A stretch of DNA of 64,000 nucleotides from Acidovorax sp. CCYZU-2555 (GTDB lineage Bacteria > Pseudomonadota > Gammaproteobacteria > Burkholderiales > Burkholderiaceae_C), in assembly GCF_018413525.1 (NCBI RefSeq), contig NZ_JAHCDD010000011.1, forward strand, positions 34,136-98,135. The letters run 5' to 3'. Shown here one piece after another: positions 8,402 to 17,099 of this stretch (position 1 is the stretch's first letter; every line of letters begins with the position of its first letter). A program made the translations under genes and the position numbers. The notes under the pieces were generated by a model. It saw only the letters and a program-made list of their open reading frames with translations, had not been told where the DNA came from and searched no databases.

Positions 8402-9241
8402 GGTGTGCTGGGGCATTTCCAGGCCGGCCGCCGCATCTTCCAGAGCGACGACATGGATATGCGGCTGCTCGCTCATCACGCCGCCGAAGATGGTCGCAAA
8501 GGCCACATCGGCTGCGTCGCGCCCGGTCGCCAGGCGCATCATGCCCATGGGAATTGCCGTGCCCGAAGGATCGAACTGGTACCAGCGATCGCCCAAATAC
8601 ACCTCGACATAGGCATGAAAATCTGGCGGCCCCAGCGCGGGATCGGCGCCATAGTCGGTGCCCGTGACAAAGCGCGCGGGCAGATTGAGCGCACGGCACA
8701 GCGCGATCATCAGATGCGCGAAGTCGCGGCACACGCCCACGCGCTCCACCAGCGTGTCGACCGCCGACGTGGTGCCGCTCGAACTATTGGAGCGAAACGT
8801 CACATGCTGGCGCACCCAGTCGCAGATGGCCTGCACGCGCGCATAGCCCTGGTTCAGATAGCCGAACTGGCCCATGGCGAAATTCGACAGCCGGTCGGAC
8901 TGGCAATAGCGGCTGGGATAGATATAGGGAAGTACATCGAGCGGCAGCTGGCGCACCGGCACTTCGGCGATCTGCGCCGGATCGGCGCTGTGGTGCGAGA
9001 TGTCGACCGTGGCCGCGTACTGCACCGTGAGCGGCCCGGGCAGTGCAGCCAGGCGCAGGCAGCGCTGGCCCATATCGGGGCTTTGCTGCAGTTCGCGCCA
9101 GGCGTCGGGCTGGCTGATCACCAGCTTTTCATCGGACACCACCTGATGCGGCGTGTGCGCGGCATGGATGTAGAAGAAGAAATCCGCTCCCGGTGCGAAC
9201 ACCGTATAGGACAACTCGATTTGGAGTTGAAGTCTGATCAT
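8378..9241 (-). CDS. transglutaminase-like cysteine protease family protein
   Basis: 287 aa. A beta-rich N-terminal region (about 1-130) precedes a transglutaminase core. Cys in ERVGVCRDFAHLM (about residue 171), His in PDFHAYVEVYLG (about 210) and Asp in WYQFDPSG (about 225) give the expected catalytic triad. It resembles bacterial proteins annotated as transglutaminase family protein. Their substrates are mostly unknown; peptidase or amidase activity is more likely than cross-linking. There is no signal peptide, so it is probably cytoplasmic. It is convergent with DUF3325. Confidence 0.9.
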   Translation of the reverse strand: MIRLQLQIELSYTVFAPGADFFFYIHAAHTPHQVVSDEKLVISQPDAWRELQQSPDMGQRCLRLAALPGPLTVQYAATVDISHHSADPAQIAEVPVRQLPLDVLPYIYPSRYCQSDRLSNFAMGQFGYLNQGYARVQAICDWVRQHVTFRSNSSSGTTSAVDTLVERVGVCRDFAHLMIALCRALNLPARFVTGTDYGADPALGPPDFHAYVEVYLGDRWYQFDPSGTAIPMGMMRLATGRDAADVAFATIFGGVMSEQPHIHVVALEDAAAGLEMPQHTSLALSTA

Positions 9242-9449
9242 GGTTGTCGTGGGCTACCAGAATGACAAGGAGAATTCCTGCGCCAGCGACTGCTCCTCTT
9301 TGCGCCACGCATGCTGGATGACCAATGGGACCCATGCGCTGCTTGCAGTATGCGGTGCGCCCGGCGCGCGCGATGTCAGCAAACGCCAACAGTTCGCTAC
9401 CGCTTTGAAGACAGCGCCGCGCCCCTGTTGATGCCAGCCAAGGCCGCGC

Positions 9450-10322
9450 TCAAGGCAGGGCGGCGGCGGCCACGAACGCCTGCTCCACGGCATCGAGCCG
9501 CTGCATGCCCGCGTCCGCGCTGCGCCGCACGATGCAGATTTGACGCACCGGCGCGGAACGCCCCAGCGCAATCTCGCGCACGCCATAGGCATCGCGCAGC
9601 TGGTAGCGGATCTTGGGCAGCACCGACACGCCCAGGCCCGCGGCCACCATGGCGACGATGGCGTCCATGGCCGGCACATCGAGCAGCGGCTGGCGCTGCG
9701 GCACCAGCTGGTTCACAAAGCGCGCCGCCATCTGGCCCGCGACCACCGCGCGGTCCAGCCGTATCCAGGGCGAATGGCTGAGAATCTGCTTGACCGTGCC
9801 CGGCGCCATGTTCGCGGGCACGACCAGCACGAAAGGCTCGCGCAGCAGCGGCGTCCACAGCAGCCGGCTCGAGCCCCCGGACACCGGCCGCACCACCACG
9901 GCGGCGTCGACGCGCCCGGCCTTGAGATCCAGCAGCAGATCGGGCGTGGTGCCGCGCGATATCTGCAAGGCAATTTTGGGTGCCTGGCGCTGCAGCGCGC
10001 CAAAGGCCTGGGGCAGCAAGGTGGTCAGCGCCGACTCGGTGATGCCCAGGCGCACATTGCCCGCGGGCGCGGCGTCGGCCGTGTGGCGCAGCGACTCGAG
10101 TTCGGCCAGGCTGCGGTCGACCACGGCCGCGAGCTGCAGCGCGAACGCCGTGGGCCGCGCATTGCGCGCCGAGCGATCGAACAGCGGCTGACCGAAATAC
10201 TGTTCGAGCTGCTTCATCTGCAGGCTCACGGCGCTGGGCGTGAGGTTCACCTGCTCGGCGGCCTGGGCGAAGCTGCCCTGCTGCACGACCGAGGACAGGG
10301 TGGCAAGCAACTGCATTTTCAT
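9450..10322 (-). CDS. LysR-family transcriptional regulator
   Basis: 290 aa from the ATG at 10322 (a second ATG two codons on is possible). The HTH domain spans about residues 1-60 (LATLSSVVQQGSFAQAAEQVNLTPSAVSLQMKQLE), with an effector domain after residue 88. The gene is divergent from the FMN-dependent hydroxy-acid oxidase at 10416, 93 bp away, so it most likely regulates that enzyme with its substrate as inducer. A longer in-frame extension upstream runs antisense through the oxidase gene and is not credible. Confidence 0.9.
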   Translation of the reverse strand: MKMQLLATLSSVVQQGSFAQAAEQVNLTPSAVSLQMKQLEQYFGQPLFDRSARNARPTAFALQLAAVVDRSLAELESLRHTADAAPAGNVRLGITESALTTLLPQAFGALQRQAPKIALQISRGTTPDLLLDLKAGRVDAAVVVRPVSGGSSRLLWTPLLREPFVLVVPANMAPGTVKQILSHSPWIRLDRAVVAGQMAARFVNQLVPQRQPLLDVPAMDAIVAMVAAGLGVSVLPKIRYQLRDAYGVREIALGRSAPVRQICIVRRSADAGMQRLDAVEQAFVAAAALP

Positions 10323-10415
10323 GAGTTTTTCTCGTGTATCGAACGACGAATGATCAAACAACAACTGCGTATTGTCTTCTAGCATGCGGGCTTGTTCCAT
10401 CGATTTCGCCAGGCC

Positions 10416-11651
10416 ATGACCTCCACCTACCGTCTTGAAGACTTTGCCGCGCCGAGCTCGGCGTCTCCCACCCGCGCCGGCGCGCCCGCGCTGCCGCGCC
10501 GTCTGCGCCAGATGCTGTCGCTGGACGACTTCGAGCATGCGGCGCGCGACTTTCTGCCCCGTCCCATCTTTGCCTATGTGTCGGGCGGCTGCGAGACCAA
10601 CCGGTCGCTGCAGGGCAACCGCAGCGCGTTCGCCGACTACGGCTGGCAGACGCGCATACTGAAGAACACCTCGGGCCGCACCCTCACGACCGCGCTGCTG
10701 GGCGAAGACTGGGCCGCGCCGTTCGGCATCGCGCCCATGGGCATCAGCGCGCTGTCGGCCTACCGCGGCGATCTGGTCCAGGCCCAGGCCGCGGCGGCGG
10801 CCAACATCCCCATGATCCTCAGCGGCACCTCGCTGATCGCCATGGAAGACGTGGTGCGCGCCAATCCGCGCGCCTGGTTCCAGGCCTATGTGCCCGGCGA
10901 GCCCGAGCGCATCGAATTGCTGCTGGCGCGCGTCGCGCGCGCGGGCTTCGGCACGCTGGTGGTGACCGCAGACACGCCGGTCTCGGGCAACCGCGAGAAC
11001 AATCTGCGCGCCGGCTTTTCGACGCCGCTGCGCCCCAGCCTGCGCCTGGCCTGGGAAGGCATCACGCACCCGGGCTGGCTGTGGGGCACGGCGCTGCGCA
11101 CGCTGGTGCGCCACGGCATGCCGCACTTCGAGAACTCCCAGGCCAGCCGCGGCGCGCCCATTCTGTCGTCGACCGTGACGCGCGACTTCGGCGCGCGCGA
11201 CCATCTGAACTGGGAGCATTTCGATCTGATACGCCGGCGCTGGAAAGGCAAGCTGGTGCTCAAGGGCATCCTGCACCAGGACGACGCGGTGCAGGCACGC
11301 GACCATGGCGCCGACGGCATCATTCTGTCGAACCATGGCGGGCGCCAGCTCGACGGCGCGGTCTCGCCGCTGCAGGTGCTGCCGGGCGTGGTGCAGGCGC
11401 TGGGCAGCGACTATCCCGTAATGATCGACAGCGGTTTTCGCCGCGGCAACGATGTGCTGCTGGCATTGGCGCTGGGCGCGAAGTTCGTGTTTGTCGGCCG
11501 GCCCTTCAACTACGCGGGCGCGGTGGCCGGTGAAGCTGGCGTGCGCCATGCGATAGGCATACTGGCCTCGGAAATCCTGCGCAACATGGCGCTGATAGGC
11601 GTCAGTCGCCCGGCCGAGCTGGGGCGCGAACATCTGTTCGCCAAGCACTGA
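10416..11651 (+). CDS. FMN-dependent alpha-hydroxy-acid oxidase/dehydrogenase
   Basis: 411 aa, slightly longer than the usual 380. It belongs to the L-lactate dehydrogenase (LldD)/glycolate oxidase/mandelate dehydrogenase family, which oxidises an (S)-2-hydroxy acid to the 2-oxo acid with FMN in a TIM barrel. Visible signatures are PFGIAPMGISAL (about 105), VTADTPVSGNRENNLR (about 185), the active-site block SNHGGRQLDG (about 304-313, catalytic His and Arg), and IDSGFRRGNDV with GRPFNYA near the C-terminus. The divergent LysR at 9450 probably controls it. The exact substrate cannot be read from sequence. An in-frame TTG at 10392 is an alternative start. Confidence 0.93.
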   Translation: MTSTYRLEDFAAPSSASPTRAGAPALPRRLRQMLSLDDFEHAARDFLPRPIFAYVSGGCETNRSLQGNRSAFADYGWQTRILKNTSGRTLTTALLGEDWAAPFGIAPMGISALSAYRGDLVQAQAAAAANIPMILSGTSLIAMEDVVRANPRAWFQAYVPGEPERIELLLARVARAGFGTLVVTADTPVSGNRENNLRAGFSTPLRPSLRLAWEGITHPGWLWGTALRTLVRHGMPHFENSQASRGAPILSSTVTRDFGARDHLNWEHFDLIRRRWKGKLVLKGILHQDDAVQARDHGADGIILSNHGGRQLDGAVSPLQVLPGVVQALGSDYPVMIDSGFRRGNDVLLALALGAKFVFVGRPFNYAGAVAGEAGVRHAIGILASEILRNMALIGVSRPAELGREHLFAKH

Positions 11652-11665
11652 GCGCCCAAACGAAA

Positions 11666-11694
11666 AACGCCGGCATCTTTGCGCTGCCGGCGTT
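11666..11694. terminator. bidirectional rho-independent terminator
   Basis: A perfect 10-bp stem, AACGCCGGCA (11666-11675) and TGCCGGCGTT (11685-11694), with a 9-nt loop, lies between two convergent genes. The AAAAA at 11663-11667 forms a U-tract for the minus-strand transcript; GTTGTTCATTT follows on the plus strand. Confidence 0.85.
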
Positions 11695-11715
11695 GTTCAT
11701 TTCAGCGCCGAAATT

Positions 11716-12690
11716 TCACTCGAGCTTGATGTTGGCTTCGCGGATCAGGCTGCCCCACTTGGTGTGCTCGGCCTTGATGAAGGCCGCGAACTGCTGCGGG
11801 GTGCCGGTCACGGGAATATTGCCTTCGAAGGCCAGCTTGTCCTGCACGTCCTTGCGCGCCAGCATCGCACCGACTTCCTTGTTGACGCGCGCCACCACGT
11901 CGGCCGGCATGCCCGCGGGGCCGACCAGGCCCAGCCAGGTCGTGGCGTCGAAGCCGGCATAGCCCTGCTCGGCCACCGTGGGCACCTGGCCGATCACGGG
12001 CAGGCGCTGGGCCGAGCTCACGGCCAGCGCGCGCACGCGGCCGCTGTTCATCTGCGACATCACCGACACGCTGTTGCCGAAGTACAGCTGCACCTGGCCG
12101 CCCAGCAGCTCGTTCATTGCCGGGCCCGCGCCCTTGTAGGGCACCTGCAGCACTTCGATGCCCGCGCGGCGCGCGAGCATTTCGCCGGCCAGATGGCCCA
12201 CGGTGCCGTTGCCCGCATGGGCGATGCTGAAATCGCCGGGCTTGGCCTTGGCGGCCTTGATGAAATCGGCCAGCGTGCGCAACGGCGAATCGGCGCGCAC
12301 CACCAGCACCACGGGCTGCACGGCGATCTCGACGATGGGCGTGAAGTCCTTGAGCGGGTCGAAAGGCATCTTCGCGTAGAGCGCGGGATTGATCGACAGA
12401 TTCGACGCCTGGCCCATGCCTATGGTGTAGCCGTCGGGCTGGGCCTTGGCGACCACGTCCAGACCGATATTGCCGGCCGCGCCGGGGCGGTTCTCGACGA
12501 CCACGGTCCACTGGTTGAGCACCGTGAACTTCTCGGCGATCAGCCGCGACGTCGCATCGGTGCCGCCGCCCGGAGGAAACGGCACGATCAGCTTGATGGG
12601 CTTGGCCGGCCAGGTACTCTGGGCAAAAGCGCCCGTGGTTGCCGCGGTCAGCGCCAAGGCGCCGGTGTGAAGAAAAGTACGTCGTTGCAT
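11716..12690 (-). CDS. Bug/TctC-family periplasmic substrate-binding receptor
   Basis: 324 aa. Tat/Sec-like leader (MQRRTFLHTGALALTAATTGAFAQ), then the family opening WPAKPIKLIVPFPPGGGTDATSR and the typical ligand-loop segments GAAGNIG and AHAGNGTVGHLAGEM. Bug proteins bind small, mostly carboxylic, ligands in the periplasm; some feed TctAB transporters and many stand alone. No tctA/tctB is nearby. AAAGGAGAC lies 5-13 bp before the ATG. It is convergent with the oxidase gene. The ligand is unknown. Confidence 0.93.
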   Translation of the reverse strand: MQRRTFLHTGALALTAATTGAFAQSTWPAKPIKLIVPFPPGGGTDATSRLIAEKFTVLNQWTVVVENRPGAAGNIGLDVVAKAQPDGYTIGMGQASNLSINPALYAKMPFDPLKDFTPIVEIAVQPVVLVVRADSPLRTLADFIKAAKAKPGDFSIAHAGNGTVGHLAGEMLARRAGIEVLQVPYKGAGPAMNELLGGQVQLYFGNSVSVMSQMNSGRVRALAVSSAQRLPVIGQVPTVAEQGYAGFDATTWLGLVGPAGMPADVVARVNKEVGAMLARKDVQDKLAFEGNIPVTGTPQQFAAFIKAEHTKWGSLIREANIKLE

Positions 12691-12763
12691 GGATTGTCTC
12701 CTTTGGTTTATTTCTTGTTTCTATGCGCAGGCCGCTGTGGAGCCGACGTCAACTACCGATAGA

Positions 12764-13058
12764 ACCGTTCGCCCTGAGCTTGTCGAAGGGCCGTTCATCC
12801 TCCGACAGGCTCTCAAGAAACAGCTTTTTTCATCAATTAAATCAAGCACTTAGAAAGCACTCGTTTTGTGCAAACAGCGACGTGCGCTTTCAAACCGTTC
12901 GTGGTGAGCCTGTCGAACCATGAACGGCCTGTCCTCATGACTTGAGCGCAGGCCGTTCATCCTTCGACAGGCTCAGGACGAACGGTTTTTTAGTGCCCGC
13001 TGTTTCTTTTGAACGCCTTGCGAGGCCACGGCTCGCTTACCCCGCTCAGGCCGAACGG
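12764..13058. repeat. composite dispersed repeat with REP palindromes (single copy)
   Basis: The 383-bp gap 12691-13073 holds no gene. It contains a REP copy (about 12764-12800), a 162-bp module starting GGCCGTTCATCC (12789-12950), another REP (12951-12985), and a module starting TGCCCGCTGTTTC (12993-13058). The same two modules recur at 45281-45811. AAGAAACAGC (12815-12824) and GCTGTTTCTT (12999-13008) are perfect inverted repeats about 175 bp apart. Confidence 0.8.
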
Positions 13059-13073
13059 AAATCCATCGCCGCT

Positions 13074-13766
13074 TTAGATAGGCAGCCCCTTTTCGCGCAG
13101 CACCGCGTCGAAGCGCTCGGGATCGGCCGTGCCCGTGCGGTTGGTCTCGCGAATCTTGGCTTCCTTGAGCAGGTGTGCGCGCGTCTTGGCAAGAACGCTG
13201 GCGGCGTCCGCGGCCGGCACGGCGATCACGCCGTCGGCGTCGCCAACGATCAGATCACCGGGCAGCACCACCATGCCCGCGCACGACACCGGCACATTGA
13301 CTTCGCCCGGGCCGTCCTTGCTCGGGCCGCGGTGCGTATGGCCCTTGGCGAAGATCGGCATGCCGTCTTCGGCCCATTCGCACAGGTCGCGCACCGCGCC
13401 GTCGATCACCAGGCCGCCGAGCTTCTTGGCCAGGCAGGTGGTGCGCATCAGGCCGCCGACCAGCGCCTGCGACACATCGCCGCCGCCGTCGATGACCAGC
13501 ACATCGCCGGGCTCGACCATCATCAGCGCCTTGTGGATCATCAGGTTGTCGCCGGGGCGCACGCGCACCGTGACGGCCGGGCCGCACAGCACGGTGTCCA
13601 GCCGCTGGTGGTATTGGCGCAGGCCTATGGTGCCTACATTGCGGCTCATGGAGTCGCCTATTGCCGCGACCGGCATCTCGCGAAATGCGGCGACGGTTTC
13701 GGCGTCGGGGCCGGCGACGCGGGGGTTGATGCGGTAGCCCGCGGGCCACGAAAGGGTATTGCTCAT
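13074..13766 (-). CDS. RraA-like protein, probable class II oxaloacid aldolase
   Basis: 230 aa, longer than RraA (about 160). The RraA/HMG-aldolase fold shows as MPVAAIGDSMSRN (about 31-43), VIDGGGDVSQAL (about 91-102) and DGAVRDLCEWAED (about 122-134). As I recall the family, active 4-hydroxy-4-methyl-2-oxoglutarate/4-carboxy-4-hydroxy-2-oxoadipate aldolases carry Asp-x20-Arg-Asp followed after two residues by Asp or Glu; RDLCE fits. A retro-aldol cleavage to pyruvate or oxaloacetate is therefore more likely than RNase E control. It overlaps the upstream dehydrogenase by 4 bases (ATGA), so the two act in one pathway. Confidence 0.85.
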   Translation of the reverse strand: MSNTLSWPAGYRINPRVAGPDAETVAAFREMPVAAIGDSMSRNVGTIGLRQYHQRLDTVLCGPAVTVRVRPGDNLMIHKALMMVEPGDVLVIDGGGDVSQALVGGLMRTTCLAKKLGGLVIDGAVRDLCEWAEDGMPIFAKGHTHRGPSKDGPGEVNVPVSCAGMVVLPGDLIVGDADGVIAVPAADAASVLAKTRAHLLKEAKIRETNRTGTADPERFDAVLREKGLPI

Positions 13767-14755
13767 CGGATGCTCTGGTGGTTATCGGAAAACACCTGCG
13801 GGTTCACGCAGGCGCAAAGATCGGGGGGTTGGCCCGTGAGAAAGCCCAGCACGTTGCGCGCCGCGCCCGTGGCCATGCCTTCGAGCGCGGCCGCGGTCGA
13901 GCCGCCCACATGGGGCGTGAGCACCACGTTGGGCAGCGCGGCCAGCGCGCTGTCGGCCGGCAGGGGCTCGACGGCCATGGTGTCCAGGCCCGCGGCGAAC
14001 AGCGCGCCCGAGCGCAGCGCCGCGATCAGCGCGGGCTCGTCGATCACTTCGCCGCGCGCGGTGTTCACCAGGATCGCGCCGCGCGGCAGCAAGGCCAGGC
14101 GCGCGGCATCGAACAGGCCGCGCGTATGGGCGTTGAGCGGAATATGCAGGCTCAGCACGTCGGCGCGTGGCAGCAAGGTGTCCAGCGCGCCATGCAGCGC
14201 CACGCCCTCGACCGGGCTGGGGCCCTGCAGGCCGGGATCGAAAGCTTCGACTTCCATGCCCAGCGCCAGCGCCACCTTGGCCACGCGCTGGCCCACCTGG
14301 CCGAAGCCGACCAGGCCCAGGCGCCGGCCCGCGAGTTGAACGCCGTCCTGGGCGCGCGTCCAGCGGCCGGCGCGCAGTTCGGCGTCGAGCAGCGCGACCT
14401 TGCGCGCCGCGGCCAGCATCAGGCCCAGCGTGAGTTCGGCGACCGACTGCGCGTTCGCGCCGGGCGTCACATAGACCGGAATGCCGCGCTCGCTGGCCGC
14501 GGCGACATCGATATTGGGCACGCCCACGCCATGCTTGGAGATGACCTTGAGCGTGGGGCAGGAACGGATGGCCGCGGCCGACAGCGTGACGGTGCGCGAA
14601 ATGATCGCGTCGACCGGCTCGCTGGCCAGGATCTGCTCGACTTCGGCGGCGTCGTTGCCATCGCGCATGAACAGCACGCGGCAGCCTGCGTCTTCGAGAA
14701 TGCGCAGGCCTGCGGGGGCCAGCTTGGGCGCGGTGATGAAAATCGTGAATGCCAT
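13763..14755 (-). CDS. NAD-dependent D-2-hydroxyacid dehydrogenase (SerA-like)
   Basis: 330 aa from the MAFTIF start; a longer frame adds 20 unlikely residues. The Rossmann motif GFGQVGQ is at 150-156. The catalytic Arg is in NTARGEVIDEPALI (about 235), a Glu lies in the VEPLPADSALAALP region, and the His is in LTPHVGGST (about 285), giving a complete D-isomer-specific triad. It lacks the ACT domain of full-length SerA. It interconverts a 2-oxo acid and a D-2-hydroxy acid; the substrate probably connects to the RraA-like aldolase encoded immediately downstream. The divergent LysR at 14879 probably regulates both. Confidence 0.93.
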   Translation of the reverse strand: MAFTIFITAPKLAPAGLRILEDAGCRVLFMRDGNDAAEVEQILASEPVDAIISRTVTLSAAAIRSCPTLKVISKHGVGVPNIDVAAASERGIPVYVTPGANAQSVAELTLGLMLAAARKVALLDAELRAGRWTRAQDGVQLAGRRLGLVGFGQVGQRVAKVALALGMEVEAFDPGLQGPSPVEGVALHGALDTLLPRADVLSLHIPLNAHTRGLFDAARLALLPRGAILVNTARGEVIDEPALIAALRSGALFAAGLDTMAVEPLPADSALAALPNVVLTPHVGGSTAAALEGMATGAARNVLGFLTGQPPDLCACVNPQVFSDNHQSIR

Positions 14756-14813
14756 GTTGTCTCGTTGCGGGATCTCGGACGGATCCTGATGAGAACGCAT
14801 TCTGCGCAGCGGC

Positions 14814-14833
14814 ATTCATTCGGTCTATTGAAT
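14814..14833. promoter_or_regulatory. candidate LysR operator
   Basis: ATTCA-N10-TGAAT inverted repeat (14814-14818 and 14829-14833) in the 123-bp, AT-richer region between the divergent dehydrogenase and LysR genes. The geometry suits a LysR recognition site, but the arms are only 5 bp. Confidence 0.35.
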
Positions 14834-14878
14834 AATGGTGATTGACTCATTTCTTTTGGTAATTGAAGAAAGCGCCCC

Positions 14879-15787
14879 ATGGACCTGCATCTGCGCGATC
14901 TGCGCTATTTCGAAGCCGCGGCCGAAATGGGCCATTTCGGCCAGGCCGCCGAGCATCTCGCGCGCAGCCAGCCCGCGCTGACCAAATGCATTCAGCGCCT
15001 CGAAGAGGCGTTCGGCAGCCCGCTGTTCGAGCGCGAAGGCCGCGGCATACGGCTCACGCCCGTGGGCGAGATGCTGCTGGGCCGGGCACGCATGCTGCGC
15101 AATACCGCCGAGGAAGTGGTGCGCCAGGTGCAGGAGTTCGCCCAGGGCCTGGCCGGCCATGTGCGCATAGGCAGCGGGCCGGTCGCGGCCGATCACCTGC
15201 TGCCCGAAGTCTGCAGCCTGGCGCTGGCGGGCGGCCACCAGACGACGATCAGCATCGTCGTCGGCCCGAGCTGGGAGCTGCGCGAGCAACTGCGCGAAGG
15301 CAAGATCGATCTGCTGATCGGTCTGACCATAGACGGCGACCCGACCACCATCTCCTACCCCATCGTCGAAGACGTGGTGGTCGTGGCCGCGAGCCGCAGC
15401 CACCCGGTGTTCGCCACGCCCAAGATCACCATGCAGACGCTGCTGCGCTACCCCTGGGCCCTGCCCGCGCCCGTCATTCCCAGCCGCCAGTGGCTCGACA
15501 TGGCGTTCGCCAACAAGGGCCTGGCGCCGCCCAGCGTGCAGATCGAGGCCAGCTCCATCGCGCTGCTGCCGCGCATGATCGCGCGCACCCACCTGCTGAG
15601 CTTTGTGTCGCGGCATACGCTCGCGCTGCCGGGCGGCGACCACCTCGAGGAAGTGCGGCTCGAAGCCACGACGCTGCGGCGCAAGCTGGGCGTGACCGTG
15701 CGCCGCGCGGGCGAATTGTCGCCCGCGGCGCAACGCATCGTCGAGCTGCTGCGCACGCAGGGGCCGGCGCTGGCGAGCGTCTACTGA
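14879..15787 (+). CDS. LysR-family transcriptional regulator
   Basis: 302 aa. HTH at residues 1-60 (LRYFEAAAEMGHFGQAAEHLARSQPALTKCIQRLEEAFG), effector domain from about 90 to the end. It is divergent from the hydroxyacid dehydrogenase/aldolase pair (13074-14755), which it probably activates in response to an acid intermediate. GAAGAAAGCG precedes the ATG as a weak ribosome site. It carries one AATGCATT (14985-14992) inside the coding region that has no apparent regulatory meaning. Confidence 0.93.
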   Translation: MDLHLRDLRYFEAAAEMGHFGQAAEHLARSQPALTKCIQRLEEAFGSPLFEREGRGIRLTPVGEMLLGRARMLRNTAEEVVRQVQEFAQGLAGHVRIGSGPVAADHLLPEVCSLALAGGHQTTISIVVGPSWELREQLREGKIDLLIGLTIDGDPTTISYPIVEDVVVVAASRSHPVFATPKITMQTLLRYPWALPAPVIPSRQWLDMAFANKGLAPPSVQIEASSIALLPRMIARTHLLSFVSRHTLALPGGDHLEEVRLEATTLRRKLGVTVRRAGELSPAAQRIVELLRTQGPALASVY

Positions 15788-15803
15788 AGCGGCGGCGCCA
15801 GTC

Positions 15804-16679
15804 TCAGGGCCGGCCGGCGAGCGCGTCGACTTCGGTGCGCATGTCATGCACGAGCCGCTGCACGGCCGCGCCGTCGAGCAGGCTGCTCATGCCCACGGCG
15901 ACGACGGTATGCGTGAGCTGCTGGCGCGCGTTGAATACCGGCAGCGCGACCACGGACAGTCCGCGCACGAAATGGTCGCGGTCCAGCGCCCAGCCCTGGC
16001 GCTTGGCGAGTTCGACTTCATTGCGCCAGATGGTGAAGCCGGGCGCGTCGTCCCAGGCAATCGCCGCGTAGATCTTCTTGAGTTGCGCCGCGGTCGCGCC
16101 CAGTTCAGCCGCGATCAGCCGGCCCGTGGCGCTGACCAGGCTGGAGAACTGGCTGCCGACATCGGTGTGCAGGCGAAACGGCTGATTCGACTTCGACAGC
16201 GCCAGCACCACCACGCTCTGGTGCTGCGTGACTTCGACGCCCATGGCCGTGACGCCATGGCGGGCCGCGAGCCGGTCCAGGCCCGGCTGCACGCGCTGGG
16301 CGAAACTGCCGCCTTCGAGCACGCTGCGCGCCAGGCTGATCATGCCGCCGGCCAGCGTATAGCGCTTGGTCGCGCTGTCCACCTGCACCAGGTCTTCGCT
16401 GACCAGCACGCGCAGGATATGCAGGCAGGTGCTGGGCACCAGGCCCAGTTGGTCGGCGATCGCCTTCACGCCCAGCCCCGGCTTGCTCTCGCCCAAGAGC
16501 CGCAAGATGGCGATCGATCGGCTCACGGCCGGCACGGGCCGCACGCGCTGGGCCTTGGGTTGACTCGGTTCACTGGCCATGCTGCTGGTTTTCTGGTGGC
16601 GACGACGCACGGTCGGGATGTCCAGCTTACCCGAAGCCGCACGCCCCAAAGGCGTCCAGGCCATGTCGAGCGAAATCAT
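15804..16679 (-). CDS. IclR-family transcriptional regulator
   Basis: 291 aa. The winged HTH of IclR type (about 45-105: AVSRSIAILRLLGESKPGLGVKAIADQLGLVPSTCLHILRVL) is followed by an IclR effector domain (about 115-280). Start 16679 is chosen because AAAGGAGT sits about 6 bp upstream and the ATG overlaps the preceding thioesterase stop (ATGA). The downstream ATG at 16580 has no ribosome site, although it is closer to usual IclR lengths. It is the last gene of the 22350-15804 operon and probably regulates it, with an acyl or aromatic acid as effector. Confidence 0.9.
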   Translation of the reverse strand: MISLDMAWTPLGRAASGKLDIPTVRRRHQKTSSMASEPSQPKAQRVRPVPAVSRSIAILRLLGESKPGLGVKAIADQLGLVPSTCLHILRVLVSEDLVQVDSATKRYTLAGGMISLARSVLEGGSFAQRVQPGLDRLAARHGVTAMGVEVTQHQSVVVLALSKSNQPFRLHTDVGSQFSSLVSATGRLIAAELGATAAQLKKIYAAIAWDDAPGFTIWRNEVELAKRQGWALDRDHFVRGLSVVALPVFNARQQLTHTVVAVGMSSLLDGAAVQRLVHDMRTEVDALAGRP

Positions 16680-17089
16680 GGCGTACTCCTTTGCGCCACG
16701 GCCTTCATGATGGCCTGGGCCTGCAGCACCGGCGCGCCGTCGACGCTGGCCAGGCCCTGCAGAAACAACAGGCTGCGCGTGCGCCGCGTGATGCGGGCGC
16801 GCACTTCGACAAAAGCGCCCTCGCCCACGCCGGCCAGGAAATGGCTGTCGAGCTGCAGCGTCAGGCAGGGCTGGCGCCCCGCGGCCTGCCAGGCGATGGT
16901 GCTCAGCGCATGGTCCATCAGCGTGAGCAAGGCACCGCCATGCAGCATGCGCGCCGGGTTCAGGTGCTGCGCCTGCACCTGCAGGCCATAGGCCCAGTCA
17001 TCGCCCTCGCGCCGGCTCCACAGCGGGCCGGCCAGGCCCATGAAGCCGGGGAGTTCGTGGGGTTTCCAGCCGTGGGCCTGCAGTTCCAT
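16676..17089 (-). CDS. PaaI-like hotdog thioesterase
   Basis: 137 aa single hotdog domain. The motif ARMLHGGALLTLMDHALS (about 46-63), with HGG and the acidic residue in the long helix, matches the PaaI/4HBT class that hydrolyses acyl- or aryl-CoA esters. Its likely role is to release CoA from stalled intermediates of the surrounding acyl-CoA pathway. It ends in a four-base overlap with the IclR gene and starts 10 bp after the Bug gene, so it belongs to the operon. Confidence 0.9.
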   Translation of the reverse strand: MELQAHGWKPHELPGFMGLAGPLWSRREGDDWAYGLQVQAQHLNPARMLHGGALLTLMDHALSTIAWQAAGRQPCLTLQLDSHFLAGVGEGAFVEVRARITRRTRSLLFLQGLASVDGAPVLQAQAIMKAVAQRSTP

Positions 17090-17099
17090 GGCGTGGTCC

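Noticed and set aside
14985..14992. AATGCATT inside the LysR gene as a sixth regulon operator
   Set aside because: Lies within coding sequence far from the regulon, lacks the TGCATT partner arm, and is compatible with chance.
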